NCBI GenBank assembly: GCA_025352585.1
Contig: JANXTD010000053.1
Span: forward strand, 1 to 5,811
Length of the DNA stretch: 5,811 bases
Direction of reading: 5' to 3'
Source: Fimbriiglobus sp.
Lineage (GTDB): Bacteria > Planctomycetota > Planctomycetia > Gemmatales > Gemmataceae
Shown here: positions 1-5,734 of the stretch, piece after piece
Layout: each line of letters opens with the position of its first letter
Position numbering within the stretch: the stretch's first letter is position 1
Translations under genes and position numbers: made by a program
Notes under the pieces: model-generated
Seen by the model: the letters and a program-made list of their open reading frames with translations, nothing else
The model's database searches: none
Told to the model about the DNA's origin: nothing

Positions 1-64
1 AGCTGAGCCGCTGGCCGCTCAAAACCTTGTCGCGCAGGGTGAGGGTCCGCGTGGCGTCTGTCAT
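1..64 (-). CDS. N-terminal fragment of a minus-strand gene, possibly a futalosine-pathway radical SAM enzyme
   Basis: An ATG read on the minus strand at 64-62 opens a frame that stays open to the window edge, giving MTDATRTLTLRDKVLSGQRL plus one Ser (21 residues). The segment RDKVLSGQRLS resembles the helix that precedes the radical SAM barrel in aminofutalosine synthase (MqnE) and related MqnC/CofH-type proteins, which often begin with a pattern like 'KV.aGeRLs'. The cysteine cluster that would prove this lies outside the window, so the family is an inference from about ten residues. The gene diverges from the esterase/SMP-30 gene, and a large inverted repeat separates the two starts. No clear Shine-Dalgarno is visible upstream. 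A random open stretch of this length is possible, but the sensible ATG and amphipathic composition favour a real gene. Confidence 0.45.
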   Translation of the reverse strand, partial: MTDATRTLTLRDKVLSGQRLS

Positions 65-109
65 GGCTAAAGTCCCGTGGGTAGGTACCCAAACAACCGG
101 CAAAGCAGC

Positions 110-294
110 GGAATTTTCACCGCAGAGGGCACATGAGGGCGCGGAGAAAGGCGAAAACCGAAGAGAGCTAAAACCGAGTGGGCTTCCCACGCCACCTGCT
201 CACTGCAGTGGCATCCGGTCGCCGAAGGGTTTTAGCACGGTTTAGTGCCTTTCTCTTCTTTGCCTTTCTCATGTGCCCTCTGCGGTGAAATTCC
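110..294. repeat. Long imperfect inverted repeat in a divergent intergenic region
   Basis: The outer arms are 110-137 and 268-294. They are complementary over 27 bp with one extra T in the left arm, and the core reads tcaccgcagagggcacatga on the plus strand. Pairing resumes inward: agaaaggc at 145-152 matches the purine-rich complement of 241-267, and gctaaaacc at 167-175 is exactly complementary to 228-236. Smaller structures sit in the apex, a gtggg/cccac stem at 178-190 and the 10-bp palindrome cactgcagtg at 201-210. The whole could fold into one cruciform or RNA hairpin of about 185 nt. It fills most of the gap between two divergent gene starts, beginning 46 bp from the minus-strand ATG and ending 30 bp before the plus-strand ATG. 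The 'ACCGCAGAGG' wording recalls dispersed intergenic repeats known in several bacterial phyla. It encodes no transposase, so it could be a non-autonomous mobile element or a repeat of REP type. No convincing promoter was found in 65-323. Confidence 0.8.
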
Positions 295-323
295 CGTTCA
301 CTCTCCCCTCCCCGGGTGTCCCC

Positions 324-2018
324 ATGCTCCGCGTCGCCTCGTTGATCCTCCTGCTCGCCCCGTGCGTTGCCCACGCCCAGGAGGTGCCGAAGGGGGAGTT
401 GTTGAAGTTCACCTTCGACGCCAGCAAGGTCTTCCCCGGCACCACGCGGGACGTGACCGTCTACGTCCCCGCCCAGTACGACGGCAAGACGCCCGCGTGC
501 GTCCACGTCAACCAGGACGGCGTCCAGTTCAACGCGCCCAAGGTGTTCGACGACCTCATCGCCGCGAAGAAGATGCCGGTGACCATCGGCGTCTTCGTCG
601 TCCACGGCAAGGTCAAGGCGGCCGACCCCCTGAAGGCCCTCGACCGCTTCAACCGCTCCTTCGAGTACGACGGCCTCGGCGACGGCTACGCAAGGTTCCT
701 GCTCAACGAACTGCTGCCGTTCGTCGAGACCAAATCGACCGCCGACGGCCGGAAAATCGTGCTGTCGAAGTCGGGCAACGACCGCAGCATCGGCGGCACG
801 TCGTCGGGGGCGATCGCCGCGTTCACCGCCGCCTGGGAGCGCCCCGACGCCTTCACGCGGGTGTTCAGCGGCATCGGCACCTACGTCGGCCTGCGCGGCG
901 GGCACAACTACTCGACGCTGGTCCGCAAGGTCGAGCCGAAGCCGATCCGCGTGTTCATGGAGGACGGCGACCAGGACAACAACGCTTACGGCGGCGACTG
1001 GTGGATGGCCAACCAGTCGCTGGAGCGGTCGCTGAAGTTCGCCGGGTACGAGGTCGAGAGCCGCTGGGGCACCGAGAAGCACAATAACAAGCACGCCACG
1101 GAACTCTTCCCCGAGGGCATGGCGTACCTGTGGAAGGACTGGCCGAAGGCGGTCCAGGCGGGGGCCGGGTCGCCTCAGTTGAAGGATCTGCTCGTGCCCG
1201 GCGAGGGCTGGAAGGTCGTCGGCGAGGGCTACCAGTTCACCGAAGGCCCGGCCGCGAACGCCAAGGGCGAAGTCTTCTACTGCGACGTGCCGAAGTCGGT
1301 CATCTACAAGGTGGACGCCGACGGCAAGCCGACGCCGTGGAGCACGGCCAGCAACCGCGCCTCGGGCCTCGCCTTCGGCCCCGACGGCACCTTGTACAGC
1401 GGCGGCGGTACCGGTGTCCAGAAGTTCGACGCCGCCGGCGTGCCCAGCCCGCTGACCACCGGCTTCAGTGTCAACGACTTGACAGTCACGCACACGGGCG
1501 CGATCTACGCCACCAACCCCGGCCTGCCCGGCCCCGAGCGCAGCCGCGTGCAACTCGTGATCGACGGCAAGGCCAAGAGCGTCGACACCGGCCTCGGCTA
1601 CGCCAACGGCGTGACGGTCTCGCCCGACCAGACGCTCGCCTACGTCGCCGACAGCCGCTCGCACTGGATTTACAGCTACCAAATCCAGGCCGACGGGACG
1701 CTCGCCCACAAGCAGAAGTACTTCCACCTGCACGTCCCCGACACGGCCGACGAGGCGAGCGCCGACGGCCTGCGCTGCGACCGCGACGGCCGGCTGTGGG
1801 TGGCGACGCGGATGGGGCTGCAAGTCTGCGACCAGCTCGGCCGCGTCTTGTGCATCCTCCCCACCCCCAACGGCGCGTGCTCGAACCTGGCCTTCGGCGG
1901 GGCGAACTTCGACACCCTGTACGTCACGGCCAACGAGAAGGTGTACAGCCGCAAGGTGAAGGTGAAGGGGGCGAACCCGTTCGATGTGCCACTGAAGCCG
2001 AAGGCGTCGGGGCTGTAA
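324..2018 (+). CDS. Secreted esterase D-like hydrolase fused to an SMP-30/gluconolactonase-type beta-propeller
   Basis: The product has 564 residues. Residues 1-18 look like a Sec signal peptide: hydrophobic core ASLILLLAP, then AHA before Gln19 as signal peptidase I site. Cys14 is preceded by L-A-P, a poor lipobox, so a lipoprotein is unlikely. Residues ~25-280 match an esterase D/enterochelin esterase-like alpha/beta hydrolase. Its nucleophile elbow is G-T-S-S-G with Ser160; Asp214 or Asp216 (EDGDQD) and His253 or His257 (HNNKH) are candidates for the triad. Residues ~290-545 match the SMP-30/gluconolactonase/LRE propeller. The four expected metal ligands are present: Glu307 (TEGPA), Asn384 (VNDL), Asn428 (ANGV) and Asp481 (ADGL). 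This suggests ester hydrolysis plus lactone hydrolysis outside the cytoplasm, perhaps on plant or algal carbohydrate; the substrate is unknown. An in-frame ATG at 273 would add 17 residues before the signal peptide and start inside the repeat, so 324 is chosen. No Shine-Dalgarno is visible. Confidence 0.93.
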   Translation: MLRVASLILLLAPCVAHAQEVPKGELLKFTFDASKVFPGTTRDVTVYVPAQYDGKTPACVHVNQDGVQFNAPKVFDDLIAAKKMPVTIGVFVVHGKVKAADPLKALDRFNRSFEYDGLGDGYARFLLNELLPFVETKSTADGRKIVLSKSGNDRSIGGTSSGAIAAFTAAWERPDAFTRVFSGIGTYVGLRGGHNYSTLVRKVEPKPIRVFMEDGDQDNNAYGGDWWMANQSLERSLKFAGYEVESRWGTEKHNNKHATELFPEGMAYLWKDWPKAVQAGAGSPQLKDLLVPGEGWKVVGEGYQFTEGPAANAKGEVFYCDVPKSVIYKVDADGKPTPWSTASNRASGLAFGPDGTLYSGGGTGVQKFDAAGVPSPLTTGFSVNDLTVTHTGAIYATNPGLPGPERSRVQLVIDGKAKSVDTGLGYANGVTVSPDQTLAYVADSRSHWIYSYQIQADGTLAHKQKYFHLHVPDTADEASADGLRCDRDGRLWVATRMGLQVCDQLGRVLCILPTPNGACSNLAFGGANFDTLYVTANEKVYSRKVKVKGANPFDVPLKPKASGL

Positions 2019-2027
2019 ATATGAATG

Positions 2028-2128
2028 TAACCGCGGAGGAGCGGAGTAGCGGAGAAGACCAAATCTTAAACTTGAATTTGGTCTCCTCCGCTCCTCCGCT
2101 CCTCCGCTCCTCCGCTCCTCCGCGGTTA
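2028..2128. repeat. Inverted repeat with arms built from an 8-bp tandem unit
   Basis: The left arm at 2028-2064 begins taaccgcggaggagcgg and ends gaccaaat. The right arm at 2076-2128 is its complement, starting atttggtc and ending ccgcggtta. The outer 15 or so bases and the inner 8-9 bases pair perfectly; the middle differs in length because the right arm carries more copies of the internal octamer. The apex, about 11 nt, is AT-rich (ctt aaa cttga region). It lies ten bases after the stop codon of the esterase/SMP-30 gene and 27 bases before the ligase start. Its sequence is unrelated to the repeats at 110-294 and 4428-4529. It could be a dispersed planctomycete intergenic repeat, and it may also work as a transcript end. 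Confidence 0.85.
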
Positions 2129-2140
2129 GTCCTGTTTTTT
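2076..2140 (+). terminator. Possible intrinsic terminator after the esterase/SMP-30 gene
   Basis: The descending arm of the 2028-2128 hairpin is followed by agtcctg and then six T residues at 2135-2140. A long GC-rich stem with a downstream U-tract is the form of a rho-independent terminator. The T-run starts seven bases after the stem instead of directly at its foot, and the stem is longer than usual, so termination is an inference. If it works, the ligase gene needs its own promoter or depends on read-through. Confidence 0.4.
2083..2122. repeat. Five perfect tandem copies of the octamer ctcctccg
   Basis: Five exact head-to-tail copies of ctcctccg run from 2083 to 2122 inside the right arm of the surrounding inverted repeat. 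The left arm at 2034-2057 holds only about three complementary units, and two of them have diverged (cggagtag, cggagaag). Perfect units on one side and decayed, fewer units on the other suggest replication slippage or gene conversion in the right arm. The unit is eight bases long and lies outside any gene I would call, so copy-number change would not alter a protein. Confidence 0.9.
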
Positions 2141-2143
2141 CTT

Positions 2144-2148
2144 GGGAG
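2144..2148 (+). promoter_or_regulatory. Shine-Dalgarno-like site supporting the GTG start of the ligase
   Basis: The bases gggag stand seven bases upstream of the GTG at 2156. This is good spacing for ribosome binding and favours that GTG over the in-frame ATG at 2189, which is preceded by gcgtgccg and has no comparable site. The motif follows directly on the T-run at 2135-2140. Confidence 0.5.
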
Positions 2149-2155
2149 CCAGCCC

Positions 2156-3160
2156 GTGCCCGACTTGAACGACGGCGAGAGCGTGCCGATGCAGGGGTCG
2201 GGGTCGAAGCCGTACACGCTCAAAAACGTCGGCGGCGTCTACTCGTGTACCTGCCCGGCGTGGCGTAACCAGTCGGTCGGCATCGAGCGGCGCACCTGCA
2301 AACATTTGCGCAAGCTCCGCGGCGACGCCCCCGAGGAGTTGCGGCTGGCCAGCTTCGGGGCGGCGCTGCCGAAGGCGGTCAAGGAGCCGGGGGCCGCGGG
2401 GCCGCCGCTCTTACTCGCCGAGACGTGGGCCGACAGCGACCCCGCCGGCTGGTGGGTCAGCGAAAAGCTCGACGGCGTGCGGGCCTACTGGGACGGCGTC
2501 AAGTTCCTGTCGCGGCTCGGCAACGTCTACCACGCCCCGCCGTGGTTCACCAAGGGGCTGCCGACGCACCCGCTCGACGGCGAGCTCTTCACGGCCCGCA
2601 AGGCGTTCCAGCGCACCGTCGGGATTGTGAAGCGGCAGGACCACCCCGAGACGTGGGACACCGTGCGATTTGTCATCTTCGACGCCCCGCACCTCGACGC
2701 GCCGTTCGAGCAGCGGCAAGCCTTCCTCAGCGAGGCCGTGACGACGTGGGGCAACCCCTACGCCACGATTTTGGAGCAACTGCCGTGCGTCGGCCGCGCC
2801 GAGATGCGGGCCAAGCTCGCGGAGTTGGAGGCACTCGGGGCCGAGGGGCTGATGCTGCGGCAGCCCGGCTCGAAGTACGTCGCCGGGCGGTCGAGTACGC
2901 TGTTGAAGGTCAAGAGTTTCCTGGACGCCGAGGCGGTCGTGGTGGGCTACGAGCCGGGCAAGGGCAAGCACAAGGGCCGCACCGGGTCGCTGCTGTGCGA
3001 GTTGCCCGACGGCAAGCGCTTCAACGTCGGCACCGGCCTGAGCGACGCCGAGCGCAGTGCCCCGCCGGCGGTCGGCACCACGATCACGTTCCAGTACCAG
3101 GAACTCTCCGAGGACGGCATCCCGCGCTTCCCGAGCTACCTGGGCGTCCGCGTCGATTGA
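2156..3160 (+). CDS. Small ATP-dependent DNA ligase with N-terminal SWIM zinc finger
   Basis: The product has 334 residues from a GTG start. Residues ~18-55 form a SWIM-type zinc finger, C-x-C-x14-C-x-H, with Cys31, Cys33, Cys48 and His50; SWIM domains bind zinc and are thought to contact DNA or protein. Residues ~84-260 are the nucleotidyltransferase core: motif I K-L-D-G-V-R with Lys104 as the predicted AMP-accepting lysine, motif III DGELF (141-145), motif IIIa FVIFDAP (172-178), motif IV EGLMLR (230-235) and motif V LLKVK (249-253). Residues ~265-334 look like the compact OB fold of LigE-type bacterial ligases. The enzyme should seal nicks by the lysyl-AMP, DNA-adenylate route, probably as an accessory to NAD-dependent LigA. 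Unlike periplasmic LigE proteins it has no signal peptide, so it is predicted cytoplasmic. The GTG start gives MPDLNDGESVPMQGSG, a conserved-looking lead-in to the finger that the ATG at 2189 would cut. No Ku or polymerase gene is adjacent. Confidence 0.93.
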   Translation: MPDLNDGESVPMQGSGSKPYTLKNVGGVYSCTCPAWRNQSVGIERRTCKHLRKLRGDAPEELRLASFGAALPKAVKEPGAAGPPLLLAETWADSDPAGWWVSEKLDGVRAYWDGVKFLSRLGNVYHAPPWFTKGLPTHPLDGELFTARKAFQRTVGIVKRQDHPETWDTVRFVIFDAPHLDAPFEQRQAFLSEAVTTWGNPYATILEQLPCVGRAEMRAKLAELEALGAEGLMLRQPGSKYVAGRSSTLLKVKSFLDAEAVVVGYEPGKGKHKGRTGSLLCELPDGKRFNVGTGLSDAERSAPPAVGTTITFQYQELSEDGIPRFPSYLGVRVD

Positions 3161-3183
3161 CCGCGCCGGCGAGTCCATAGAAT
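3157..3183 (+). promoter_or_regulatory. Weak candidate promoter for the Gfo/Idh/MocA gene
   Basis: TTGACC at 3157-3162, which overlaps the ligase stop codon, and TAGAAT at 3178-3183 resemble sigma-70 -35 and -10 boxes. The spacer is 15 bases, shorter than the usual 16-18, so this is tentative. The -10-like box lies 40 bases before the ATG at 3224. The gap to the next gene is 63 bases with no hairpin, so co-transcription with the ligase is equally possible. Confidence 0.3.
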
Positions 3184-3223
3184 CCCCGCTGACGACCCCT
3201 CACGCCTCTCCCCGTGGTGCCCC

Positions 3224-4411
3224 ATGCCGACGAACGCGCCGTTGAACCGCAAGCTCCGCATGGGCCTCGTCGGCGGCGGCCAGGGGTCGTTCATCGGCCG
3301 CGTCCACGCCACCGCCGCGGTCCTCGACAACCGGTGTTCCCTCGTCGCCGGGGCGCTGTCGTCGGACCCCGCCCGGTCGAAGGCGTCGGCGGCCGACTAC
3401 GACATCGCCCCGGAGCGCGCCTACGGCAGCTACGCCGAGATGGCCAAGGCCGAGGCGGCGCGGCCCGACAAGATCGACTTCGCCAGCGTCACCACACCGA
3501 ACCACACGCACTTCGAGATCGCCAAGACCTTCGCCGAGGCCGGGTTCAACGTCATCTGCGACAAGCCGATGACCTTCGATTTGGCGCAAGCCGAGGAGTT
3601 GCTCAAAGTCGTCGAGAAGTCCGGCGTCGTCTTCGCCGTGACGCACAACTACACCGGCTACCCGCTCGTGCGGCAGGCCCGCGACATGATCCTGAGTGGC
3701 GAACTCGGTGAGGTGAACGCGATCCGCGCCAACTACATCCAGGGCTGGCTGCGGACGCGGCTCGAGACGAGCGACCAGAAGCAGGCGAAGTGGCGCACCG
3801 ACCCCAAGCAGTCGGGCATCGCCGGCTGCTTCGGCGACATCGGCACGCACGCCTACAACCTCGGCCGCTACATGACCGGCCTGCTGCCGAAGGAACTCTC
3901 CGCGCACCTGAAGACCTACGAAGACGGCCGGGCGCTCGACGACTACGGCACCGCGATCATCCGGTATCAGAACGGTGCCCTCGGCACGGTCACGGCCTCC
4001 CAGATTAGTCACGGCCGCGAGAACGACATGGCCATCGAGGTCGACGGCACCAAGGCGTCGCTGTCGTGGCGGCAGGAGAACCCCAACGAGTTGATCGTGC
4101 GCCGCAACGGATCGCCGCACCAGGTCTACACCCGCAACGGCGGCCCGTACCTGGCCCCGCGCTCGGCGTCGAGTTCGCGCCTGCCCGCCGGCCACCCCGA
4201 GGGCTTCTTCGAGGCGTTCGCCAACGTCTACGTCGCCGCCTTCGACGCGATGGTGAAGCGGTCGGCCGGCGAGAGCGTCGAGTCGATCGACACGCTGTAC
4301 CCGAACATCTACGACGGCGTGGAGGGGATGCTGTTCATCACGCAGTGCGTGGCGAGCAGCCGCGACAACGCCGCGTGGCTGCCGTTCGCCCACCCGCGTA
4401 GCCGGCGGTAA
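3224..4411 (+). CDS. Gfo/Idh/MocA-family NAD(P)-dependent oxidoreductase
   Basis: The product has 395 residues, typical for the family. Residues ~11-135 form a Rossmann fold that binds NAD(P), with the glycine-rich loop GGGQGSFIG at 17-25. The cofactor-side motif usually written E-K-P appears here as D-K-P at 113-115 (NVICDKPM). The C-terminal alpha/beta domain (~140-390) holds [10 protein letters not shown] at 204-213, where Asp205 and His209 fit the D-x-x-x-H active-site signature. The family oxidises or reduces sugars, inositols and amino sugars; the exact substrate cannot be read from sequence. The segments [16 protein letters not shown] and QGWLRTRLE belong to a widespread subgroup often encoded beside sugar isomerase-like genes, but no such partner is next to it here. 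No signal peptide is present, so it should be cytoplasmic. The ATG at 3224 lacks a Shine-Dalgarno; an internal ATG at 3260 would start just before the Rossmann strand and is less likely because homologues usually carry a short leader. Confidence 0.93.
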   Translation: MPTNAPLNRKLRMGLVGGGQGSFIGRVHATAAVLDNRCSLVAGALSSDPARSKASAADYDIAPERAYGSYAEMAKAEAARPDKIDFASVTTPNHTHFEIAKTFAEAGFNVICDKPMTFDLAQAEELLKVVEKSGVVFAVTHNYTGYPLVRQARDMILSGELGEVNAIRANYIQGWLRTRLETSDQKQAKWRTDPKQSGIAGCFGDIGTHAYNLGRYMTGLLPKELSAHLKTYEDGRALDDYGTAIIRYQNGALGTVTASQISHGRENDMAIEVDGTKASLSWRQENPNELIVRRNGSPHQVYTRNGGPYLAPRSASSSRLPAGHPEGFFEAFANVYVAAFDAMVKRSAGESVESIDTLYPNIYDGVEGMLFITQCVASSRDNAAWLPFAHPRSRR

Positions 4412-4427
4412 GCTCGCGGTTGATTCC

Positions 4428-4529
4428 CCGGCGAGCGGGGGGACGACAGTCCTCCGAGTCAACTTCCGCGCGGTGGAAACTTCCCACGCGGGGGGCCACC
4501 TCGGAGGACTGTCGCCCCCCGCTCGCCGG
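4428..4529. repeat. Inverted repeat with 30-bp arms after the oxidoreductase gene
   Basis: The left arm at 4428-4458 and the right arm at 4500-4529 pair over 30 bp, with a single unpaired A at 4443 in the left arm. The arm reads ccggcgagcgggggg then cgacagtcctccgag. The 41-nt loop holds two similar segments, aacttccgcgcgg at 4461-4473 and aacttcccacgcggg from 4478. The element starts 17 bases after the stop at 4411. No T-run follows the right arm and no flanking target-site duplication is evident, so neither a classical terminator nor a recent insertion is shown. The 'CGGCGAGCGGGGGG' wording resembles intergenic repeats I associate with Gemmata-type genomes; that is recollection and untested here. 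The remainder of the 4412-4733 gap holds a candidate promoter and no gene. Confidence 0.85.
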
Positions 4530-4605
4530 AAACGCCGCCGTAGCCCCGGCGCCGCCAACCGGGCCGGCGGGGCTGCGGGAGGCCGCCATTTTGGGCGTTT
4601 CCCCG

Positions 4606-4633
4606 TTGCCTTTGCCCGACTTTGTGCGATACT
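4606..4633 (+). promoter_or_regulatory. Candidate sigma-70 promoter for the DUF1559 gene
   Basis: TTGCCT at 4606-4611 and GATACT at 4628-4633 are separated by 16 bases. TGC at 4625-4627 directly before the -10 box gives an extended -10 motif. Both boxes differ from consensus by two bases. It sits downstream of the 4428-4529 inverted repeat and would give a leader of roughly 95 nt before the ATG at 4734. The local composition is more AT-rich than the surroundings, which supports a control region. Confidence 0.45.
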
Positions 4634-4722
4634 ACCGCCGTTATCTCGACCCGCCGAAACCGCAACTCCCCGCCCTCTCCCCGGTCGGCTTGCTACCTCT
4701 CCAAGGTTCGCAACCCTAGTCC

Positions 4723-4728
4723 GAGGAG
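4723..4728 (+). promoter_or_regulatory. Shine-Dalgarno site fixing the DUF1559 start
   Basis: The bases gaggag end five bases before the ATG at 4734, a near-canonical ribosome-binding site. It is the clearest one in the window; the esterase and oxidoreductase genes have none. It rules against the longer in-frame reading that begins at 4473 inside the inverted repeat. Confidence 0.75.
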
Positions 4729-4733
4729 ACTCG

Positions 4734-5669
4734 ATGTATTCCCACACTCATGGCACCCGGTCGCCGCGCGCGACTCACGCCGCGTTTACGCTCATCGAAC
4801 TGCTTGTCGTCATCGCCATCATCGCGATCCTCATCGGCCTGCTGCTGCCGGCCGTGCAGAAGGTGCGCGCCGCCGCGGCGCGCCTGACCTGCGCGAACAA
4901 CCTCAAGCAAATCTCGCTGGGCGTCCACAACTACGCCAGCGCCCAGAGCGACAGCCTGCCGCCGATCAACACGGTCGTCAGCCCCGGCTTCGCGGTGCCC
5001 GCGGGCACGCCGGTCGGCCAGGTCAGCGGCGGCGTCTTCTACGCCCTGCTGCCATACCTCGAGCAAGAGAACCTCCAGAAGAAGCACGTCCAGGCCGGCT
5101 ACCTGACCGTGGGCGTGGGGGCGCAGGTCTTGCGCAACTTCCTCTGCCCCGCCGACCCGACGGCCTCGACCACCGGCGGCGTCGGCCCGGACGGCTGGGC
5201 CGGCACCTCGTACGCGGCCAACGCCATCCTGTTCGGCAAGGGCGCGTACTACATGTCCGAGTGGAAGAAACCGGTCTACCGCATCGGCACCATCCCGGAC
5301 GGCACGTCGAACACCGTCGGCTTCTCGGAGCGCTACATGGTGGCCGAGGGCCGCACGAACGCCCGCGACCGCGGCTACGACTCCGCGGGCAACGGCGAGT
5401 ACGACAACCCGCTCTTTGGCATCTACCAGACGTACTACCCGACCGGCTTCCCCGGCGGCTGGTGGTTCTACTCGGCCCAGAGCTGGCAGTTCGCCCCGAA
5501 GCCGACGGACGCGGTGCGCTGGGCGTTGCAGTCGGGCCACACGCAGGCGATCCTGGCGTCGATGATGGACGGCAGCGTGCGCAGCGTGAACCCCAAGACC
5601 GACGCCCCGACGTTCTGGCTGGCGGCCGTCCCCAACGACGGCAACGTCCTGCCCGCGAACTGGGACTGA
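4734..5669 (+). CDS. DUF1559 type IV-pilin-like protein with H-X9-DG motif
   Basis: The product has 311 residues. Residues 1-17 are a short basic leader; 18-40 are the pilin-type N-terminal segment, [16 protein letters not shown], with Glu22 at position +5 after the predicted cleavage. The residue before cleavage is Ala17, whereas prepilin peptidase substrates normally carry Gly. The hydrophobic helix continues into [32 protein letters not shown], the conserved start of the DUF1559 domain common and highly paralogous in planctomycetes. The C-terminal signature H-X9-DG is present, with His269 and Asp279-Gly280, and two cysteines occur at 53 and 138. By family, the protein is membrane-anchored, processed like a pseudopilin and exposed outside the cytoplasmic membrane; its molecular role is unknown. 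It appears monocistronic, with its own candidate promoter upstream and hairpins downstream. Confidence 0.95.
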   Translation: MYSHTHGTRSPRATHAAFTLIELLVVIAIIAILIGLLLPAVQKVRAAAARLTCANNLKQISLGVHNYASAQSDSLPPINTVVSPGFAVPAGTPVGQVSGGVFYALLPYLEQENLQKKHVQAGYLTVGVGAQVLRNFLCPADPTASTTGGVGPDGWAGTSYAANAILFGKGAYYMSEWKKPVYRIGTIPDGTSNTVGFSERYMVAEGRTNARDRGYDSAGNGEYDNPLFGIYQTYYPTGFPGGWWFYSAQSWQFAPKPTDAVRWALQSGHTQAILASMMDGSVRSVNPKTDAPTFWLAAVPNDGNVLPANWD

Positions 5670-5683
5670 CCCGACGGTCAGTC
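5664..5683. other. Small hairpin enclosing the DUF1559 stop codon
   Basis: gactgacc at 5664-5671 is perfectly complementary to ggtcagtc at 5676-5683 with a four-base loop, cgac. The TGA stop at 5667-5669 lies inside the ascending arm. It stands seven bases ahead of the larger hairpin at 5690-5726, so the 3' end of the transcript would carry two stems in tandem. It could protect the 3' end or be a chance structure. Confidence 0.5.
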
Positions 5684-5689
5684 ATGACG

Positions 5690-5726
5690 CGACGCCGGCC
5701 GCGGGGCAGTCCCGCGGCCGGCGTCG
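5690..5726. terminator. GC-rich hairpin between convergent DUF1559 and tRNA-Arg genes
   Basis: gacgccggccgcggg at 5691-5705 pairs perfectly with 5711-5725 around a five-base loop, and c5690-g5726 adds a sixteenth pair. Being symmetric, it can form in transcripts of both strands. It lies 21 bases after the DUF1559 stop and nine bases beyond the 3' end of the minus-strand tRNA. No long T-run follows on either strand; on the minus side a cttttc stretch comes before the stem. It fits a bidirectional transcript end or RNA-stabilising stem. Confidence 0.65.
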
Positions 5727-5734
5727 TTGAAAAG

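Noticed and set aside
27..245. 72-codon plus-strand open frame
   Set aside because: It spans the left repeat arm, lacks a ribosome-binding site, and its translation is low-complexity without family features.
324..380. Esterase/SMP-30 protein as a lipoprotein through Cys14
   Set aside because: The sequence before the cysteine is L-A-P, and proline at -1 is not accepted by lipoprotein signal peptidase; the A-H-A site is a better fit for signal peptidase I.
168..1823. 551-codon minus-strand open frame
   Set aside because: It lies opposite the esterase/SMP-30 gene, has low-complexity Val/Ala/Arg/Gly-rich translation without recognisable motifs, and is explained by high GC at third codon positions of the real gene.
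2083..2122. Tandem octamers as a possible CRISPR array
   Set aside because: Units are eight bases long and directly abutting with no spacers.
1130..2155. Upstream extension of the ligase frame to 1130
   Set aside because: The extra 342 codons overlap the esterase/SMP-30 gene out of frame and cross the hairpin repeat; the GTG at 2156 has a Shine-Dalgarno and a conserved-looking N-terminus.
2411..3178. 255-codon minus-strand and 251-codon plus-strand frames over the ligase
   Set aside because: The ligase frame carries all the nucleotidyltransferase motifs; these overlapping frames show none.
4473..4733. Upstream extension of the DUF1559 frame to 4473
   Set aside because: It begins inside the inverted repeat, would put 87 residues ahead of the pilin leader, and ignores the strong gaggag site before the ATG at 4734.
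3200..4747. 515-codon minus-strand open frame
   Set aside because: It mirrors the oxidoreductase gene and runs through the 4428-4529 repeat; composition is Arg/Gly/Val-rich with no domain signature.
4716..5540. 274-codon minus-strand open frame
   Set aside because: It is a shadow of the DUF1559 gene, which has a ribosome-binding site and conserved family motifs on the plus strand.
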